From: Tridacna crocea
Lineage: Eukaryota; Mollusca; Bivalvia; Cardiida; Cardiidae
Assembly (NCBI GenBank): GCA_943736015.1
Contig: OX031057.1
Location: forward strand, 37,534,501 to 37,598,500
Reading direction: 5' to 3'
DNA: 64,000 bases
The translations under genes and the position numbers were made by a program. Each line of letters begins with the position of its first letter. Position 1 is the stretch's first letter. The notes under the pieces are model-generated. The model was given only the letters and a program-made list of their open reading frames with translations. It did not search any database and had not been told where the DNA came from. Below, one piece after another: positions 50,103 through 58,952 of this stretch.

Positions 50103-50302
50103 TCTCAGAGATCCAGATAACAGATGAGGGAGTGATAGTATTCTAATTCCGTTATTTCTCTTCCAAACCCTATGTTGTGGGTACTGATTAGAATCGTCTC
50201 GATGAGACGATTCTAATGAGTACCCACAACATAGGGTTTGGAAGAGAATAATTAATATTTTCAATTCTGAAACCAAGATCACTCCCTCTATCTGGAGCTC
50301 TG
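50103..50302. mobile_element. Hairpin MITE, 200 bp
   Basis: The outer arms 'ctcagagatccagataacagatgagggagtgat' and 'atcactccctctatctggagctctg' pair. The inner arms from 50156 to 50250 ('tatttctcttccaaaccctatgttgtgggtact' and its complement) are nearly perfect around 'gattagaatcgtctcgatgagacgattctaat', itself a perfect palindrome. Confidence 0.85.
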
Positions 50303-50814
50303 TCATCTGTTTGCAAAGAAAACTGATAGGTATTGTAATGGCCATGGCATTATTGTTGTAGGAAAACTTTTACATTTTGTAATATCTCTGTTTTAATGAA
50401 GACATTTACTTCAAACTTGGATGAGCTTTTGACTATCAAAAGTGCAATAAATACAACAAGGCCAGTAACTTTTGAAGCAGTTTTGATATTGTTATACCCC
50501 ATTTTTGCAACTTAAAATTTCCATGGAAAATCATGCACTAGCAGCTGAGCATTGGCATCCGCATGCAGTGTTTGTTTTAACTTGTTATGTAAGATGCATG
50601 TACGCATATTTACAAAGGTTATCTACCGAGATATTGATGAATATGTTTAAAAAACAAATTGAACCCTTAGAGAGAGCAACTTAAGTTACTGCAAAAGGAT
50701 TCTTGATTTATCCTAGTAACTTTGAAGAGATGTGATAAGAAATAATGAAAGTTTTGTACATGTGTGTATTAGCCTCTATGGAATTATTCTGTGTTCCTGC
50801 AAAAGCAGTGTTTC

Positions 50815-50946
50815 TGCTAAAGAAGGCACTTGAACACAGTGTGAGAAAATGAGAAAATGCTGGTAACTGGCATTTTCTCCTTTTCCCACAATGTTTTCTA
50901 TCCTCTTTCAGAGCCTGTGTCATCTGCAAATGCTATCAATTCTGAC
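50815..50946 (+). mobile_element. Subfamily A element, 5'-truncated
   Basis: 'aagaaggcacttgaacacagtgtgagaaaatgagaaaatgctggtaactggcattttctccttttcccacaatg'. Right flank shortened to 'tcatctgcaaatgctatcaattctgac'. Confidence 0.75.
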
Positions 50947-51104
50947 ACATGTGTTCATGCTGGTTGTCCCAATTATACAAGAGTGTTTTCAAAGTTATCT
51001 CCTGATAGTTACTTTTCAGATGATAGAAAGCTTTTGTAAAATAAAACTTGATGCAAAATGTTTATGATATGAAATATAATCAAGGATTGTATCTTTGATT
51101 TCAG

Positions 51105-51217
51105 CCGGAAGAACAGAAAGATGATTTTAGTAATATTCCACCGGCACAAAGAAAAGCAAAATTATCAAAACAGATCGATGAAATTCGGAAAAAAATAGCT
51201 CACGAAACAGCAGAGAG
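51105..51217 (+). CDS. CIP4: CIP4-like adaptor, ninth visible exon (start of HR1)
   Basis: Acceptor 'ctttgatttcag', donor GTAATAC. Codes for residues 325-361 and two bases of Arg362. 'DDFSNIPPAQRKAKLSKQID' corresponds to the 'EDFSxLPPEQRxKKLxxxxDEL' motif that opens the HR1 domain in FNBP1/FNBP1L/TRIP10, followed by 'EIRKKIAHETAE' as the first HR1 helix. In the family this antiparallel coiled coil binds GTP-loaded Cdc42. Confidence 0.97.
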
Positions 51218-51254
51218 GTAATACATTATACAGCCAATGTCCTGAGAGACTGAT

Positions 51255-51330
51255 TTCAAAAATTTTGTAGCTCTGCTGGCTGAAGGCCGGCAAGCTTATG
51301 TCATGGCCTTGTGTCTGTCATGCATCAACT
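51255..51330 (+). mobile_element. 5' end fragment of an AGCTC-type array element
   Basis: 'tagctctgctggctgaaggccggcaagcttatgtcatggccttgtgtctgtcatg' matches the left end at 37825. A similar fragment, 'agccccactggcctaaggccattgagcctacatcatggccctgtgtctgtcatg', is at 53000-53054. Confidence 0.65.
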
Positions 51331-51337
51331 TGCAGTT

Positions 51338-51570
51338 CCTTTACCACACAACAAAATTTCAGACCTGTCCCAATGGAAAGCATTAAATTTTGCAGATGAC
51401 AGTTTTAGTGCAGCTTATATCAAATGATTTTTCTTTGATAGGATAGAAAACATTGGGAAATGGAGAAAATGCTGGTAACCAACAGTTTCAGTGTGGCTCA
51501 TATCAAATGATTTTTCTTTGATAGGGTAGGAAACATTGTGGGAAAAAGAGAAAATGCTGGTTTGCTTGTT
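51338..51570 (-). mobile_element. Subfamily A element with duplicated left side
   Basis: 'tcctttaccacacaacaaaatttcag' start. 'atcaaatgatttttctttgataggatagaaaacattg...gagaaaatgctggt' occurs twice in tandem, and the right half after the second centre is missing. Confidence 0.7.
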
Positions 51571-51858
51571 ATCTAGATACACCATGTCATGCTATATTAC
51601 GATTGTGACCACAGCGCATTATAAATTAACGTTCCCCAATGTTATCAACATCATTTTGGAAGACTTTACCCAATAGCTTTTCCAATTTCTCACCCATGCG
51701 CTCTATACAATGTCTGTAATTGTGGACTTCTACCAATTCTTTTTGATCCAAGCTAATATGATTCTGGTTTCATACTTCCAATTCCCCTGTTGTGTTCAAC
51801 ATATTGCTGATATTACTGATAAGGTTCTTGTCAATTCTTTACCTTTTTGTCTTGCCTA

Positions 51859-52125
51859 TATGGAGCGCAACACGTGAAAAGGTGCATTCAGACATTTGCG
51901 TAAAGTGTCGTCTCGGATTAGCCTGCGCAGTACGCCCAGGCTAATCCGAGACGACACTTTACGACTACATTAGATTTTGTGTTACAGTAGACTTGCGTAA
52001 AACAGAAAATCACATAAAATCGGAAAGTGTCGTTTCGGATTAGCCTGTGCGGACTGAACACGCTGATCCGAGACGACACTTTCCGCAAATGTCCAAATGA
52101 CCCTTTTCGTGTGTTGCACTCCATA
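51859..52125. mobile_element. MITE with two internal AAAGTGTCGT hairpins
   Basis: Terminal inverted repeats TATGGAGCGCAACACGTGAAAAGG and CCCTTTTCGTGTGTTGCACTCCATA. Two internal palindromes are 51901-51961 (TAAAGTGTCGTCTCGGATTAGCC...) and about 52023-52084 (GAAAGTGTCGTTTCGGATTAGCC...). Similar hairpin units are widespread in bivalve genomes (from general knowledge). Confidence 0.85.
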
Positions 52126-52810
52126 TCGTTCTCTATATGTAGTCTTCCCTGTCAGTCCCACTTGTAGACTATAGGGCTTGCCATACCTTTGGCTTAAGCT
52201 CTGCTTTTTCCAGCATCTCTCGCGTCTCAGGTTGTGTTCTTCTGAGTGCAACAGAGAAATTTATTACCATGAATGAAGTTGCTCTGTTGCTTTGGACAAT
52301 GTCAGGTTTATTCTCTCCAACACGTATCTGGTTAATAAAGAGTTTTCAAGTAACCCTTGCGAATTCAACACAATGATGTAAGATCCTTCTTAATGTATAA
52401 GCAGTTTTATGTTTTGCTATCCTGTATATTAGACGATATAAGTTCGGTCTTGCGATGTTAAAAAAATCAATATCAAGATCCTGTGGGTTGCGCTGTGTGT
52501 CTAAACTACCATTGCTATAAGAGCCCTAGTTACGGGTAAAATGTAAGGAAATCATGACCGTGTTAATTAATGAATTGGAATGAAGTTGTTCTTTATTGAT
52601 ACCAAATTTTGTAAATTTCTGTCAAGCCCGAGTGTAAATATCAAAAGTGTTTACATACTTTTTGAATGGCCCTTGTACATACAGTAGTCAAGATGGATGC
52701 CTTCTACTGATCAACTGCCTTATTGAAAGGAGATGCCTTTTTGGAAATGAAAGCTTTACTGGAGCAGTTCTGGTTAAACAAGGGATGTGTGATTTTACTT
52801 TCTGTTTCAG
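52126..52810. other. Intronic stretch with no clear feature
   Basis: An open frame runs through 52647-52810 into the next exon, but the acceptor 'tttctgtttcag' at 52810 and the family alignment show that the exon starts at 52811. Confidence 0.5.
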
Positions 52811-52943
52811 AGAAGGAATGTTGAAGATGAAGGAAGTGTATGAACAAAATCCAGCCCTTGGAGATCCAAACTCGTTACACAAAAAAATAGAACAGAACTC
52901 CGAAAAGCTCAATAATTTGCAGGCAGAACTGAAAAAATACCAG
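52811..52943 (+). CDS. CIP4: CIP4-like adaptor, tenth visible exon (HR1 core)
   Basis: Acceptor 'actttctgtttcag', donor GTTTGAC. Completes Arg362 and encodes residues 363-406. 'MLKMKEVYEQNPALGDPNSL' matches the family signature 'ixKMKDVYxKNPQMGDPxSL', the most conserved part of TOCA-type HR1 domains including the MGD-equivalent turn (LGD here). 'EQNSEKLNNLQAELKKYQ' is the second helix. The Cdc42-binding loop motif is therefore substituted Met to Leu, which may matter little. Confidence 0.98.
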
Positions 52944-53236
52944 GTTTGACATTTGAATTATGTGATACTTGTCATGTTAAAGTCAGGATTGTTTTTTTAG
53001 CCCCACTGGCCTAAGGCCATTGAGCCTACATCATGGCCCTGTGTCTGTCATGTGTTACCTGTGTGCATGTGTTGACTTGATATATTTCAAACATCTTTTT
53101 CTCCGAAACTAACAGTCCAGTTTTGACCAATTTTGACCCAAGTTTTGGTAATATTTTTCGTTTTTGCAAAAGGACACTTCGACCTAGCCAGCACTGCCAG
53201 TAGGGATTTGTCTTGAATTTCCTGATTACTAAACAT

Positions 53237-53310
53237 CTTAACCCTTTTCAAACAATCACATATTAATGATCCCCAGGAAGAAAAGGCCATAGAAAATATT
53301 TTGGGTAATC
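53237..53310 (+). mobile_element. Subfamily A element, left end only
   Basis: 'cttaacccttttcaaacaatcacatattaatgatccccaggaagaaaaggccatagaaaatattttggg'. Confidence 0.6.
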
Positions 53311-53379
53311 TCTTTCATCCAATATATAGAGCAGGTCAGCATATAATCAATGATATTATTAAGTTATATATAGGTAGTG

Positions 53380-53762
53380 AAAAGTTACAAAGGAGTGTTA
53401 CATAGCGTAGGGAAAAATTACAGAAGGGTGTGACATAGTGTAGGGAAAGGTTATAAAAGAGTGTTACATAGTGTGGGGAAAGGTTACAGAAGGGTGTGAC
53501 ATAGTGTAGGGAAAGGTTATAAAAGAGTGTTACATAGTGTAGGGAAAGGTTACAGAAGGGTGTGACATAGTGTAGGGAAAGGTTATAAAAGAGTGTTACA
53601 TAATGAAGAGAAAGGTTACAGAAGGGTGTGACATAATGTAGGGAAAGGTTATAAAAGTGTTACATAATGAAGAGAAAGGTTACAGAAGGGTGTTACATAG
53701 TGTAGGGAAAGGTTATTAGAGAGTGTAACATAGTGTAGGGAAAGATTACAAAAGAGTGTGAC
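53380..53762. repeat. Minisatellite with alternating ~31-bp units
   Basis: About twelve units alternate between 'gtgttacatagtgtagggaaaggttacagaagg' and 'gtgtgacatagtgtagggaaaggttataaaaga', so the higher-order period is about 62 bp. It ends about 30 bp before the next exon and so occupies the usual branch-point neighbourhood. Confidence 0.9.
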
Positions 53763-53792
53763 ATATTTACATAGAACCTCTCTTTTTTTCAG

Positions 53793-53941
53793 GATTACCT
53801 CGCAGATGCAGAAAATGATATGAAAAGACGAGGGTCTAATGACTCAATGACACAGAGTATAACATCAGAAGGCAGTACAAATGCACAGATCTCGGCACCA
53901 GGTACACCTATCCAACAACACAATCAAGACGAATACTATGA
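53793..53941 (+). CDS. CIP4: CIP4-like adaptor, eleventh visible exon (linker before SH3)
   Basis: Acceptor 'ctctctttttttcag', donor GTAAGTC. Residues 407-455 and two bases of codon 456. It begins DYLADAENDMKRRGSNDS, in the position of the end of HR1 ('xWLxEVEGRxxxRxxxxxS'). It then runs through a Ser/Thr/Gln-rich linker (SMTQSITSEGSTNAQ, GTPIQQHNQDEYYE), probably disordered. Family members continue with an acidic patch and a C-terminal SH3 domain. No SH3-encoding exon was recognised between 53942 and 64000. Confidence 0.93.
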
Positions 53942-54429
53942 GTAAGTCAGGGTTGTTTTATAGTTACCATATATAGTTATAACTCAACAAAAAGTCATTT
54001 CCTTGCGTGTAATTGGGTGCTCCTCAAAATTTAAAACAGAGGAAAATCAGACTACACTGAACCTGCAGTCTGGTCTTGAATTTACTATAATCACTAGGTT
54101 TTGGTAACTAGCCCAAAGACTGGTTTTGTTTTGGCAAAATGTTGGGATTATCTAACTGAATAAAAATGTCCATCATGTGTACTTGGTGTCCTGAAACTTT
54201 CATTTACATGATAGTCTGACATCATTTCTCATTCTCATATCAGCTTCTTTTGTTTTGAATATGGCTTGTATTTGTTCAATTAATCTGTACTGAATGCTCA
54301 CCTGATTATACTATTCACATAATATTATATTTGTGATCCCTCACTGTTTGTCACCTGTACAACCACAGTCTTCTGCAAATGCTTACTATTTTGTGACGGG
54401 TCACATCAAAAAATTTATCAAAACTGAAA
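53942..54429. other. Intronic or downstream stretch with no clear feature
   Basis: No SH3 motif (ALYDY..., GDGW, GYVP...) is encoded here in any frame that I could see. Confidence 0.4.
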
Positions 54430-54512
54430 ACCCAATATCTGAGTTATATTGGATTGTTGTCTAAAAAAGGTTTGAACTTGGACCAGTCTAAAAATTTGTT
54501 GTCTGGTTAAGG
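54430..54512 (+). mobile_element. Subfamily A element, right end only
   Basis: 'atatctgagttatattggattgttgtctaaaaaaggtttgaacttggaccagtctaaaaatttgttgtctggttaaggga'. Confidence 0.55.
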
Positions 54513-55000
54513 GATAATTCTATATTTGGAAGAAGGATTCTTTCCAATCACCTCTCCATAGAGCAGTATTTTCACATTAGTCCATGTGAACTCAGGTGAG
54601 CCAATAAGGGCCTTCATGATTCTCTTGTTCTTACTAGTGCTAGTCTCATTAACCTTTCATGAGACATTTCCAACTTTTTCAAATCACAGCAGCAGACGTC
54701 TTTTATAAAAGTTGGAAATGTGGCAGCTGTTCTGCATGAACAATGGCACCTTTTCTCCACTGTTATGAAAGGCCCAGTAGAGGCCAATTGTAACCAATCT
54801 TGTATATAAAAAGCAGGTAAATTTGGCACCTTTTCACTATTTCTTAAGACTTTCAAAATGCTTCCACCTCAGGGTTTCTACTTCCATTCTGGATTGTGTG
54901 GTAGAGGGTCTTGAGAGAAATATTGCAGTTATTGTAAGTCTGGTGATCTTTCGAAGCTGGTTGATCAAGGTGATACCATTTGCAAAACTGTGAAATAGAT
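54513..55000. other. Stretch with one inverted motif
   Basis: Around 54664-54722, 'catttccaactttttc...aaaagttggaaatg' is an inverted pair. A subfamily A-like minus right end ('tccattctggattgtgtggtagagggt') is at 54885-54910. Confidence 0.4.
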
Positions 55001-55227
55001 TTAACCCTTTTCTAAATAATTGAGACTTTTAACAACCCTGAGTAAGAGGCCTTTTGAAAACATTGTGGGAAAAGGAGAAAATGCTGGTAACCAACATTTT
55101 CTCCTTTTTCCACAATGTTTCCTATTCTTCTGAACTTAAGTTTCAATTTTTGATTCTCATTTATTTTGTCGTCTGCTAATGCCTTTAGTTTGAACAAGTC
55201 TAAAAGTTTGTCTTTTGGTAGAGTTAA
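55001..55227 (+). mobile_element. Palindromic TTAA element, subfamily A, full length
   Basis: TTAACCCTTTTCTAAATAATTGAG to TTTTGGTAGAGTTAA. Arms with two mismatches (CAACATTTTCTCCTTTTTCC). Confidence 0.9.
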
Positions 55228-55452
55228 CTTATTGCCAAACAGCAATATTTTAGGCTTGTCCAAATCGAAAACATTTGCAGACGACAAAATAAAAGTGACT
55301 GAAAATTTGAAATTTGTTTTGTGAAGGATAGAAAACATTGTGGGAAAAGGAGAAAATGCTGGTTACCAGCATTTTCTCATTTTCCCACAATGTTTTCCAA
55401 AGGCTTCTTTCTCAGGGTTGTCAAAAGTATGGATTATGTGGTAATGGGTTAA
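55224..55452 (-). mobile_element. Palindromic TTAA element, subfamily A, full length
   Basis: TTAACTTATTGCCAAACAGC to GTGGTAATGGGTTAA. Shares its left TTAA with the preceding, oppositely oriented copy. One arm mismatch (TCTCATTTTCCC). Confidence 0.95.
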
Positions 55453-55593
55453 TGTGGGCAACATAAGTTTTAGTATCAATATTTCAGCCATGCTTTAGTA
55501 AAAGGGGGCTAATTGCGTCTTCTTGATACATTTTACCAAGCAAATCATGACATAATTAAGAATCCATCAAATCTATTTGGTCATATACCTGAC

Positions 55594-55816
55594 TTAACTC
55601 TTTACAAAATTTTAGACTGGTCCAAATTGAAAGCATTCGCAGACGACAAAATAAATGTGACTGAAAAAAATAAACTTGGGTTGGGAAGGTTAGAAAACAT
55701 TATGAGAAAAGGAGAAAAATTCTGGTTACCAGCATTTTCTCCTTTTCCAACAATGTTTTTCCAAAGGCTTTTTTCTCAGGGTCGTCAAAAGTAGGGATTG
55801 TGTGGTAATGGGTTAA
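55594..55816 (-). mobile_element. Palindromic TTAA element, subfamily A
   Basis: TTAACTCTTTACAAAATTTTAGACTGG (a few terminal bases lost) to GTGGTAATGGGTTAA. Arms with several changes (ATTATGAGAAAAGG). Confidence 0.9.
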
Positions 55817-55849
55817 TCCAGAGGTAGAATAGCCCTTTGACAAGCAGAA

Positions 55850-56300
55850 AATTTACAAGTAGCAAAAAGTTTTGGCACATGTCAGCTTGGACAAAGTTTG
55901 CAGGGTGACCTTGTCAATACTTTTTGCAATCTGATTAGCTCCCTTTTCACACATCATCGCAAGCCAAGGTTACGATCACTACGTGGATCTTACCTTGGCT
56001 GATTGAGCCCGATTTCAAGATTCCTGCGATGCGCCCTCTATGCTTATGAATACACATGAAGTGATAAGCAGATGTCCACATGGGTTTCCATGATTACCTT
56101 CTATTCGAAAGGTAGCGACTTTATTCTATTTTTATCAAAGATGAAATGCTTCAAGTGATTTCATTTGTTGCAGTTAGAGCTGGCTGCATCCAATGAAAAA
56201 GTGTACCGGGGGAACATAAAAATCAAGCTCAATCTGCCAAGGGTAGAGTAGCGTAGTGAATCGTCAGCCTTGGCTTGGGAAGATGTTTTCACAGAGTATG
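55850..56300. repeat. Probable small element with 'CCAAGG' hairpins
   Basis: 'gcaagccaaggttacgatcactacgtggatcttaccttggct' and 'ctgccaagggtagagtagcgtagtgaatcgtcagccttggctt' face each other, with about 200 bp between. The 40137-40550 pair has the same layout. Confidence 0.5.
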
Positions 56301-56347
56301 GCTCATTTATTTTACTGCCAGTGTCTGGTACTTTGACCAACCATAAT

Positions 56348-56568
56348 TTAACCCTCTACCACACAGTTATGAGTTTCATCAACCCTAGAGAAGAAGCTGT
56401 ATGAAAACAGTATAGGAAAAGGAGAAAATGCTGGTTACCTTTTGCCTCAATGTTTTCTACCTTTTAAAAGGCAAAGTTCATCCATTGAGCTTTATTTGAG
56501 TTTCATCTACATATTTAATGCTTTCAATTTGGACTAGTCCAAAATTTTGTCCTGTGGTATAGAGTTAA
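56348..56568 (+). mobile_element. Palindromic TTAA element, subfamily A, right arm eroded
   Basis: TTAACCCTCTACCACACAG to GTGGTATAGAGTTAA. Centre GGTTACC followed by a shortened right arm 'ttttgcctcaatg'. Confidence 0.85.
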
Positions 56569-56793
56569 CTCTTTACCAGACGACAAAATTTTGGATTTGT
56601 TTAAATTGAAAGCAATTGCAGAAGACAAAATAAATGTGAATCAAAAATTGAAAATTGATTTGGAAAGGGTAGAAAATATTATGGGAAGAGGAGAAAATGC
56701 TGGTTACCAGCATTTTCTCCTTTTCCCACAATGTTTTCAAAGGCTTTCTTGCTCAGGGTCGTCAAAAGTCGGGATAGTGTGGTAAAGAGTTAA
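56565..56793 (-). mobile_element. Palindromic TTAA element, subfamily A, full length
   Basis: TTAACTCTTTACCAGACGAC to GTGGTAAAGAGTTAA. Shares its left TTAA with the preceding plus copy. Two arm mismatches (ATATTATGGGAAGAGG). Confidence 0.95.
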
Positions 56794-56859
56794 TGGATTG
56801 TGTGACTTATGATGACAGTCGTACTTTTAATCGGCACAAGCGAAATTTACCAGTATTTC

Positions 56860-57087
56860 TTAATTCTTTACCACACAATCCGGACTTTTAACGACCCTGA
56901 GAAAGCAGCCTTTTGAAAACACTGTGGAAAAGGAGAAGATGCTGGTAACCAGCATTTTCTCCTTTTCCCACAGTGTTTTTTACCCTTCCCAAACCAAATT
57001 TTAATTTTTCAGTCACCTTTATTTTGTCGTCTGCAAATGTTTTCAATTTGGAACAGTCTAAAATTTTCTTGTGTGGTAAAGAGTTAA
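56860..57087 (+). mobile_element. Palindromic TTAA element, subfamily A, full length
   Basis: TTAATTCTTTACCACACAATCCGG to GTGGTAAAGAGTTAA. CACTGTGG...CCCACAGTG arms: the G in CACTGTG is matched by C on the other arm, unlike the CATTGTG/CACAATG of most copies. Confidence 0.95.
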
Positions 57088-57329
57088 ACAGAATTGTTAA
57101 CATTTGGTTACTCCTGGGCCTTTGATATTCTATTCTCTTATTTCATCAGTACTTAAATTTAGCTTTTCCTTTTTGTCTTAGAATAGGCTGTATGGTTATT
57201 GTTCAAGTTATGGCTTCTTTATAAACATAAGTACAAACTGTCTTGACAATTAGTGCTTATAAGCAAATGAATGACTTGTCATTAATTTTAACAGCTTGGC
57301 AATAGATGTATGATAAAAGTCATTCTGTG

Positions 57330-57412
57330 TGTTAACTGAAACATCTTGAAAGTACAATAGATTTCTGAATTCATTTTGTGTGTTAACTGAAACATCTTGA
57401 AAGTACTATAGA
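57330..57412. repeat. 46-bp direct duplication
   Basis: 'cattctgtgtgttaactgaaacatcttgaaagtacaatagat' is followed by 'cattttgtgtgttaactgaaacatcttgaaagtactatagaat'. Confidence 0.85.
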
Positions 57413-57444
57413 ATTCTCCATTTGCTGAAGTGTTTTCAAAAGTG

Positions 57445-57550
57445 TCACAATATTTTTCAGTCTATCAAAGACAAATTGCACCATTTGAGCCACAATGCAA
57501 AAGCTCTGAATTTGGACAAGGATAAATTTTTGTTGTCTGGTAAAGGGTTC
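57445..57550 (+). mobile_element. Subfamily A element, right half
   Basis: 'gtcacaatatttttcagtctatcaaagacaaattgcaccatttgagcc...tctgaatttggacaaggataaatttttgttgtctggtaaagggttc'. Confidence 0.6.
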
Positions 57551-58796
57551 AGCACTTTTGAAATAATGCAGTAAAAACGTATTAGAAGTTGTCAGCTACT
57601 AATTCCTCTATTGGTAGTAGAAAAATCAAATATGTAGAAGAGATAAAATTGTTTTTGGTTTATTTAGCCTGCATGTTGTAAAGACTCTCTTGATTTGTTG
57701 GTGTATATTTTTGTTTACCCATGTTTTTCAGCTCTCATAGGTAAAAGTAGAAAATTTAGATACAGACTTAGATGTGTGATGTTCAGGGTTCCAGATCAGT
57801 AATGTACACAAAGCACCTATAAGTTTCATGCATATTAAAAAAAGAATTTAAAAATTTCTTTCATTTATATTTAAGTTTTGTCTGAAATAACAAGACTCTT
57901 ATCTTCAGTTTTATAATTTTTCACCATTTGCCTTCACTTGTTCATTAATTTACCAATTTGCTGACCTCTCTGTTAGACCCTAGTTAAAACTTAATTCAGT
58001 ATATAATTAAAAATCTGTTGACACATGATCGAGCATTTGAAAAAAAAGTAGTGAAATGATTTGTGTCAAATCCAAAAGCTAAAAACTCACAGAGCATGAC
58101 AGATCTGGAACCCTGATAGTGACCTGTTACCCATTTCAGTAAAGAATAAAACGGCCAAAGTTGGTTTTGGAAATGCAAGTATATCTGTTTTCATGGAACA
58201 GATTAAGGTATCATCAAAGCCCTAGCTTTGTCTGCCTCATTGTAGTCCTTCATCATCATGCAAAACCCTTTGACATATTGTAATATCTCAAACTCGAACT
58301 CAAACTGGTGGTATCTATCAAAAGGGGAACCAGTATAATAGGGTAAAGTGCCTAACCACAAAAATGTTTTGATACGGTTCTGCCTTTTTTTGGACTCTTT
58401 TTTGCAGGACGGGGAATCCCAGAGATTGACCTTTTCTGTAATTAATTTACTAGATGAAAAGAACTAGTTTTGGAGACACAATGAAGTTGAATTAGCACAC
58501 CAAACTTGATTGGCGTAAACTTTTTGATTTAGCCAATCAAGAAATTCCACTTTGAAATTTAGAAAAGTTTTGAGAATTACACTAAGAATATCATTAATTA
58601 AAATGAGTTAATGAAAATTGACCAACTAGCATAATACAAGCATCAGTAAGAGTACAAATGACATCTTAATTCTGATTCTGAAATGGGTAACAAATAGTGA
58701 TGAAGGCGTGCAATGCTACATAGTATCTTAGCCAAAATTGCTTGGTACCAGGTTTATATGTTTGTGCAGAGGCCAACTAAGGCAAAGTATACCATC
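57551..58796. other. Long stretch with no recognisable feature
   Basis: AT-rich with no element termini, coding exon or RNA gene. A short inverted pair around 58498-58545 ('caccaaacttgattggcgtaaac...agccaatcaag') is noted. Confidence 0.45.
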
Positions 58797-58940
58797 TAAC
58801 CCTTTTCCAAAGACTCCCATGTTTAACTTTGCCTGAGAATGAAGGCTGTTGGAAACATTGTGGGAAACAGAGAAAATGCTTGCAATTAGCATTATCTATT
58901 CGAACAATGTTTTCTAACCTTTCAATGACGCATAATAAGC
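58797..58940 (+). mobile_element. Subfamily A element, right end missing
   Basis: 'ctaacccttttccaaagactcccatg' start, 'ggaaacattgtgggaaacagagaaaatgcttgcaattagcattatc' centre. Breaks off a few bases before the array element at 58953. Confidence 0.7.
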
Positions 58941-58952
58941 AACATTTAGCTT

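Larger units (their letters stand above)
18202..53941 (+). other. CIP4: Gene span (partial): CIP4/FNBP1/TOCA-type F-BAR–HR1 adaptor
   Basis: Eleven exons totalling 1367 coding bases (about 455 residues). Vertebrate relatives are roughly 550-620 residues and have the order F-BAR, HR1, SH3. The F-BAR domain dimerises on PI(4,5)P2-rich membrane, HR1 binds GTP-Cdc42, and the SH3 recruits N-WASP, formins and dynamin during endocytosis and actin assembly (family knowledge). Visible residues 1-~290 are F-BAR and 325-406 HR1. The short N-terminal coding exon and the SH3 exons were not found. Introns are 1624, 1517, 832, 5378, 767, 798, 1490, 19525, 1593 and 849 bp, all GT-AG. Invertebrates usually have one gene equivalent to the three vertebrate paralogues, so no single vertebrate symbol is exact. 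Confidence 0.95.

Noticed and set aside
52647..52949. A 100-residue frame starting upstream of the tenth exon
   Set aside because: Only the part after the 'tttctgtttcag' acceptor at 52810 matches the family. The upstream part is intron and the frame's end runs past the donor.
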